From NCBI GenBank assembly GCA_020350725.1, contig CP070719.1, positions 679,012 to 687,382 of the forward strand: a stretch of 8,371 bases of DNA, written 5' to 3'. The notes beneath the pieces are model-generated. The model saw only the letters and a program-made list of their open reading frames with translations. It was not told where the DNA came from and did no database searches. Below, one piece after another: positions 5,896 to 8,371 of the stretch. The position numbers were made by a program, and so were the translations under genes. The DNA comes from a bacterium. GTDB taxonomy: Bacteria > BMS3Abin14. Within the stretch, counting starts at the first letter, position 1. Each line of letters begins with the position of its first letter.

Positions 5896-6319
5896 AGTCG
5901 GTTCCGAGAAAGCCAGTTTACTGAAACGTGGAATGGCCAGGGTCGTTGATCTTCTGGTCGCCTGGGCTCTAGCTCTCTTTATTCCTCCGGTGGGCATTAT
6001 CCTCGGTTTGGTCTATCTGGGTGTGGCGGACGGACTGCAGAGAGGCCAAAGCCTCGGAAAGATGGTCTTCGGCCTGGATGTCATAAAAAAGGACGGCCAT
6101 CCCTGTGACCTGCACTCATCCCTATACCGCAACCTGCCCTTTCTGTTCCTGTTCCTCTTCGCTTCCATACCGGTTCTGGGGTGGATTCTGTTGGTCATTG
6201 TCGGCCTTCCCCTCGTCATTATCGAGACCTGGCTCGTTATTGTCGATGAGCGCGGGGAACGGCTCGGCGATCGTATCGCCGACACCCACGTCATAGAGGG
6301 AAGACCCGGAATTGGGTAG
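5885..6319 (+). CDS. RDD family membrane protein
   Basis: 144 residues, integral to the cytoplasmic membrane. The RDD signature lies at the N-terminus (KRGMARVVDLL, 14-24). Hydrophobic segments run about 23-49 and 85-118, the latter probably two closely spaced helices. The conserved GQSLGKMVFGLDVIKKDG (54-71) sits between them, and the DERGERLGDRIADTHVI tail (121-137) is the usual RDD ending. The ATG at 5885 is chosen over the upstream TTG at 5861 because GAGGAGGG lies 8 nt before it, and the extra eight residues would not belong to the family. It overlaps the previous gene by 11 nt, and pgpA begins 6 nt after its stop. RDD proteins have been linked to ion transport in a few bacteria, but most, including this one, have no assigned substrate. 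The lipid neighbours hint at envelope work, which is inference only. Confidence 0.9.
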   Translation: MGTEVGSEKASLLKRGMARVVDLLVAWALALFIPPVGIILGLVYLGVADGLQRGQSLGKMVFGLDVIKKDGHPCDLHSSLYRNLPFLFLFLFASIPVLGWILLVIVGLPLVIIETWLVIVDERGERLGDRIADTHVIEGRPGIG

Positions 6320-6325
6320 GCGGTC

Positions 6326-6781
6326 TTGAGAGATCTTCCGGTCCGCGTCCTTGCCACCGGTCTCGGTGCGGGCTATTCGCCCTTCGCCCCGGGGACAGCG
6401 GGAACCGTGGTGGCGATCCCGTTATTTCTCCTTCTCTCGCAATGGGGATCATGGGGTGTTTTTGCCGGTCTGGCGATCACGGCCGCGGTCGGCGTCCCGC
6501 TGGCCGGCCGGATGGAGGTGCTGACGGGTGTGAAGGATCCCAAACCGGTGGTCATTGACGAGATCGCCGGCTACCTTCTCACCATGATCGGCTCACCTCC
6601 TGATGCGCTACACGTCCTGTCGGGTTTCTTCCTGTTCCGGGTGTTCGACGTTCTCAAGCCTCCCCCGGTGAGATCCCTGGAGCGGGCTTTTGCCGGAGGA
6701 CTGGGTGTCGTGGCAGACGACCTGATGGCAGGCGCCTACTCCTGGGCCTGCCTCTGGATCCTGAGGACTTACCTGTTCTAA
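6326..6781 (+). CDS. pgpA: Phosphatidylglycerophosphatase A
   Basis: It dephosphorylates phosphatidylglycerophosphate to phosphatidylglycerol at the inner membrane, the last step of PG synthesis. At 151 residues it is normal for the family. Motifs: GYSPFAPGTAGT (16-27), KDPKPVVIDEIAG (70-82), FFLFRVFDVLKP (101-112) and GGLGVVADDLMAG (124-136). These supply the acidic metal-binding residues. Hydrophobic stretches lie about 26-60, 81-105 and 128-150. The TTG start gives MRDLPVRVLATGLG, the expected N-terminus, but its ribosome-binding site is weak (an AGG/CGG run just upstream), so translation may depend on the RDD gene ending 6 nt earlier. It is last of the five-gene operon; 198 nt separate it from cinA. 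No convincing terminator hairpin follows. Confidence 0.95.
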   Translation: MRDLPVRVLATGLGAGYSPFAPGTAGTVVAIPLFLLLSQWGSWGVFAGLAITAAVGVPLAGRMEVLTGVKDPKPVVIDEIAGYLLTMIGSPPDALHVLSGFFLFRVFDVLKPPPVRSLERAFAGGLGVVADDLMAGAYSWACLWILRTYLF

Positions 6782-6865
6782 GAGGAAAGAAGAGGCCTGG
6801 GTCCACCGGATCCTGCATAGGGCTCCTCCTCACGCGAAGTCGCAGAGAAAATCAGGCAAATCAGG

Positions 6866-6894
6866 TTCTTACCATTGGAAATATTTGCTAAACT
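6866..6894 (+). promoter_or_regulatory. Candidate promoter for pncC-thpR
   Basis: TGCTAAACT is an extended -10 (TG at 6886-6887, TAAACT at 6889-6894). TTCTTA at 6866-6871 is a partial -35 with a 17-bp spacer. Just upstream is a direct repeat of aaatcagg (6849-6856 and 6858-6865). Transcription would start about 75-80 nt before the ATG at 6980. I see no LexA-type palindrome. Confidence 0.4.
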
Positions 6895-6979
6895 CCTAAG
6901 CGTCCCGGCCGAGTCATGTCACCGGTGTGAGGAGCGGGCGACAGCCGAGGATTCCCGTAACAGGGGGCAGAGAGATACC

Positions 6980-7468
6980 ATGGATTTTCCCGGTTCCCCG
7001 GAGAAGGAAATAGCCAGGATCTGCCTGGAAAAAAAATGGCGGATAGCGGTGGCGGAATCGTGCACCGGAGGTCTGCTCGGTGGCCGCATAACTGCTGTCC
7101 CCGGCAGTTCATCCTATTTCCTGGGGGGCGTTGTTGCTTATTCCAACAGCCTCAAGGTGTCCCTCCTCCACGTGGACCCGGACCTGATCCAACAGCACGG
7201 GGCCGTCAGCGGCGATGTGGCAAGGGCCATGGCAAAGGGCATCGCCGCAGCTGCCACCGCTGAGATCGGTGTCGCCGTTACCGGGGTCGCCGGACCGGAA
7301 GGAAGCGAGGAAAAACCACCCGGTACGGTATTCATAGCTGTCTGCACACCCCTTGTCAGCCTGTCACGTCATTATCATTTCAGCGGTGACAGGGCGGCCG
7401 TCCGGGAGGCGGCCGTCCGGGAGGCCCTGGCCCTGGTGGTCGAGTGCGCCGGGACGGACCGGCCGTGA
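6980..7468 (+). CDS. pncC: Nicotinamide-nucleotide amidase, CinA C-terminal domain
   Basis: It hydrolyses nicotinamide mononucleotide to nicotinate mononucleotide and ammonia, feeding NAD salvage. This 162-residue protein is the stand-alone CinA C-terminal domain without the N-terminal COG1058 part; single-domain versions are common. Motifs: AESCTGGLLGGRIT (25-38), PGSSSYFLGGVVAYSN (41-56), GAVS (74-77), TGVAGPEG (101-108), KPPGTV (112-117) and a GDRAAVRE helix near the C-terminus. The frame is open further upstream to a TTG at 6875. ATG 6980 is chosen because it gives the normal family N-terminus, although its ribosome-binding site is poor. The stop overlaps the thpR start as GTGA. In Deltaproteobacteria this gene commonly sits between pgpA and recA, which matches the layout here. 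Confidence 0.92.
   Translation: MDFPGSPEKEIARICLEKKWRIAVAESCTGGLLGGRITAVPGSSSYFLGGVVAYSNSLKVSLLHVDPDLIQQHGAVSGDVARAMAKGIAAAATAEIGVAVTGVAGPEGSEEKPPGTVFIAVCTPLVSLSRHYHFSGDRAAVREAAVREALALVVECAGTDRP
7393..7425 (+). repeat. 15-bp perfect tandem duplication inside pncC
   Basis: The 15-bp unit gcggccgtccgggag occurs twice back to back (7394-7408 and 7409-7423), with one extra matching base on the left and two on the right. It is in frame and encodes AAVRE twice in the last helix. The resulting protein length still fits the family. Confidence 0.9.
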
Positions 7469-8025
7469 GACTATTCCTTGCCATTGAGCTCGATCCGTCC
7501 ATTAAAGACTCCCTGAGGGGCGCGATCGAGGAGCTGAGGGCCGCGAGGGCACCCGTCCGCTGGGTCAGGCCGGAGAACCTCCATCTCACCCTCAAATTTC
7601 TCGGAGAGACGGAGGAGGAAAAGGCGGCAGAGCTGTGTTCCCTACTTGCCGGGGTCTGCCGAGGCATATGGCCCTTCGAGTTCGATGTTCTGGGCGCCGG
7701 CGTCTTCCCCGCCACCTCCCGGCCAAGGGTCGTCTGGGCTGATATACAGGAGCCCTCCGGCACTTTTGGGAAGCTCTACGGTCTCATCGAGACCGTCACC
7801 GAACCGCTGGGCTGGAAACCGGAGCGAAGGGGATTTTCCCCCCACATCACTCTGGGGAGGGTGAAGGGGAACATCAACCTGGACCGTCTGAAGGCGACGA
7901 TCGGCGATTTGAAGGACAGGCACTGGGGTACCCAGAGATCCGACCGGTTGGCCCTCTATCGCAGCCACCTGGGTCCGGGAGGGGCCCGTTATGAGGTACT
8001 GAGGCACATTCCCTTCCCGGGATAG
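7465..8025 (+). CDS. thpR: RNA 2',3'-cyclic phosphodiesterase ThpR (2H family)
   Basis: It hydrolyses 2',3'-cyclic phosphate RNA ends to 2'-phosphate; older annotations call it 2'-5' RNA ligase LigT. The 186 residues carry both catalytic HxTx motifs: HLTL (His40) in PENLHLTLKFLGE, and HITL (His127) in FSPHITLGRV. The N-terminus MRLFLAIELD is the family start, and the C-terminal strand pair LALYRSHLGPGGARYEVL is also typical. GTG 7465 is preferred over the in-frame GTG at 7444, because the seven additional residues are not family-like and 7465 overlaps the pncC stop by four bases (GTGA), indicating coupling. It is the last gene before a gene-free repeat zone. In related gene orders recA comes next, probably beyond the right edge. 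Confidence 0.95.
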   Translation: MRLFLAIELDPSIKDSLRGAIEELRAARAPVRWVRPENLHLTLKFLGETEEEKAAELCSLLAGVCRGIWPFEFDVLGAGVFPATSRPRVVWADIQEPSGTFGKLYGLIETVTEPLGWKPERRGFSPHITLGRVKGNINLDRLKATIGDLKDRHWGTQRSDRLALYRSHLGPGGARYEVLRHIPFPG

Positions 8026-8115
8026 AGCCAGGGTGAAGGACGGACGCGGAGACACTGGGATGCGAGGGAGCGGTAGGGCGATAGGGCGAGGGGGAGAGAG
8101 AAGCGGACGCGGGGA

Positions 8116-8141
8116 CCCACCTTAGCTAAAGCTACGGTGGG
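8116..8141. repeat. Near-perfect palindromic hairpin repeat
   Basis: cccacc (8116-8121) pairs with ggtggg (8136-8141). After one T-C mismatch, tagct (8123-8127) pairs with agcta (8130-8134), leaving a two-base loop. Eleven of twelve pairs form. It has no T-run and lies inside low-complexity gacgcgg sequence, so it resembles a REP-type palindrome more than a terminator. Confidence 0.7.
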
Positions 8142-8176
8142 CAAGCGCGGGGACACGGAGACGCGGGGAGGAATGA

Positions 8177-8204
8177 GTCCAGAGTCCAGAGGCCAGGGTC
8201 CAGA
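8177..8204. repeat. Heptameric repeat, gtccaga type
   Basis: Four units occur in 7-bp phase from 8177: three gtccaga and one ggccagg in third place. The word is related to the tccaaaa/tccagag units at 2731-2758. Confidence 0.8.
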
Positions 8205-8216
8205 GGGAGCGAACAA

Positions 8217-8256
8217 GCGGTTGTCATTGCGAACCGGAACTCGAGTGAAGCAATCC
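8217..8256 (+). repeat. REP-like 40-bp element, plus orientation
   Basis: This copy begins gcggttgtcattgcgaac and ends gtgaagcaatcc. It is the gap-free counterpart (33 of 40) of the minus-strand element at 2961-3000, and its first 18 bases recur exactly at the right edge. Confidence 0.85.
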
Positions 8257-8262
8257 ATTACT

Positions 8263-8304
8263 GGGAACTGTGAACCCTTCGACAGGCTCCGTTCGACTAG
8301 CTCA
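8263..8304. repeat. Heptad-phased run including ttcgac words
   Basis: Six 7-bp blocks keep phase from 8263. The first two are gggaact and gtgaacc. The next four form a 14-bp imperfect duplication: cttcgac and gttcgac alternate with aggctcc and tagctca. It directly follows the REP-like element, as the agttcac run does at 2941-2961. Confidence 0.55.
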
Positions 8305-8353
8305 CGGCAGGCAGGGCAGGCGAAAAACAGACGGAGGGACACGGGGAGAAGAT

Positions 8354-8371
8354 GCGGTTGTCATTGCGAAC
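8354..8371 (+). repeat. Start of a third REP-like element, cut by the window edge
   Basis: gcggttgtcattgcgaac is identical over 18 bases to 8217-8234, giving a direct repeat 137 bp apart. The rest lies outside the window. Confidence 0.8.

Larger units (their letters stand above)
8026..8371. other. Gene-free repeat mosaic after thpR
   Basis: No gene is supported. The first 150 nt are purine-rich low-complexity sequence built on gacgcgg/gacacgg words, with a tagggcga pair 8 bp apart near 8072-8090. Within it sit the hairpin at 8116-8141, heptads at 8177-8204, two REP-like elements and a run of ttcgac words. A minus-strand frame across the zone (8342-7989) is an artefact of the repeats. Confidence 0.7.

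Noticed and set aside
7989-8342. Minus-strand 117-codon frame after thpR
   Set aside because: It is made of translated REP, hairpin and low-complexity repeats and overlaps the thpR 3' end; it has no coding character.

Overview
The window is about 8.4 kb of GC-rich bacterial DNA. It carries nine confident protein genes, one convincing very small gene, and three intergenic zones full of short repeats. The gene set is housekeeping. The order pgpA, cinA/pncC, thpR is one I know from Deltaproteobacteria (Desulfobacterota) and relatives, where recA often follows, so I expect recA just past the right edge. That placement is an inference from gene order, protein motifs and repeat style; there is no rRNA or other phylogenetic marker here. 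Five of the nine genes whose start lies inside the window use GTG or TTG, usually with overlapping neighbours.

Layout: (1) 2-1366 (+) is the 3' part of an FAD-dependent glycerol-3-phosphate dehydrogenase, cut by the left edge. (2) It converges on a minus-strand pair: rsmI (2711-1848) followed by a 59-residue cysteine-containing protein (1791-1612). (3) 2712-3622 is a long gap. It holds a modular array of 7-bp repeats, a REP-like element, smaller duplications, a strong extended -10 promoter with a hairpin at the predicted transcript start, and a leader of about 300 nt. (4) 3623-6781 (+) is a tight operon: a probably pyrophosphate-dependent phosphofructokinase, gpsA, a DUF4177-like small protein, an RDD membrane protein and pgpA. 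(5) After 198 nt with a candidate promoter, cinA/pncC and thpR (6980-8025, +) form a second transcription unit. (6) 8026-8371 contains no gene and is a mosaic of repeats, including a second REP-like copy, the start of a third, and a hairpin repeat.

How the genes fit together: phosphofructokinase supplies triose phosphate. GpsA reduces DHAP to sn-glycerol-3-phosphate and GlpD oxidises it back. PgpA acts later in the same lipid route, making phosphatidylglycerol. The other genes serve RNA and cofactor maintenance: RsmI modifies 16S rRNA, PncC salvages the pyridine nucleotide ring, and ThpR acts on RNA 2',3'-cyclic ends. I see no new defence or mobile system. The least ordinary features are the strictly 7-bp-phased repeat modules confined to gaps between genes, the small CxxxC protein behind rsmI, and the promoter-proximal hairpin upstream of the phosphofructokinase.
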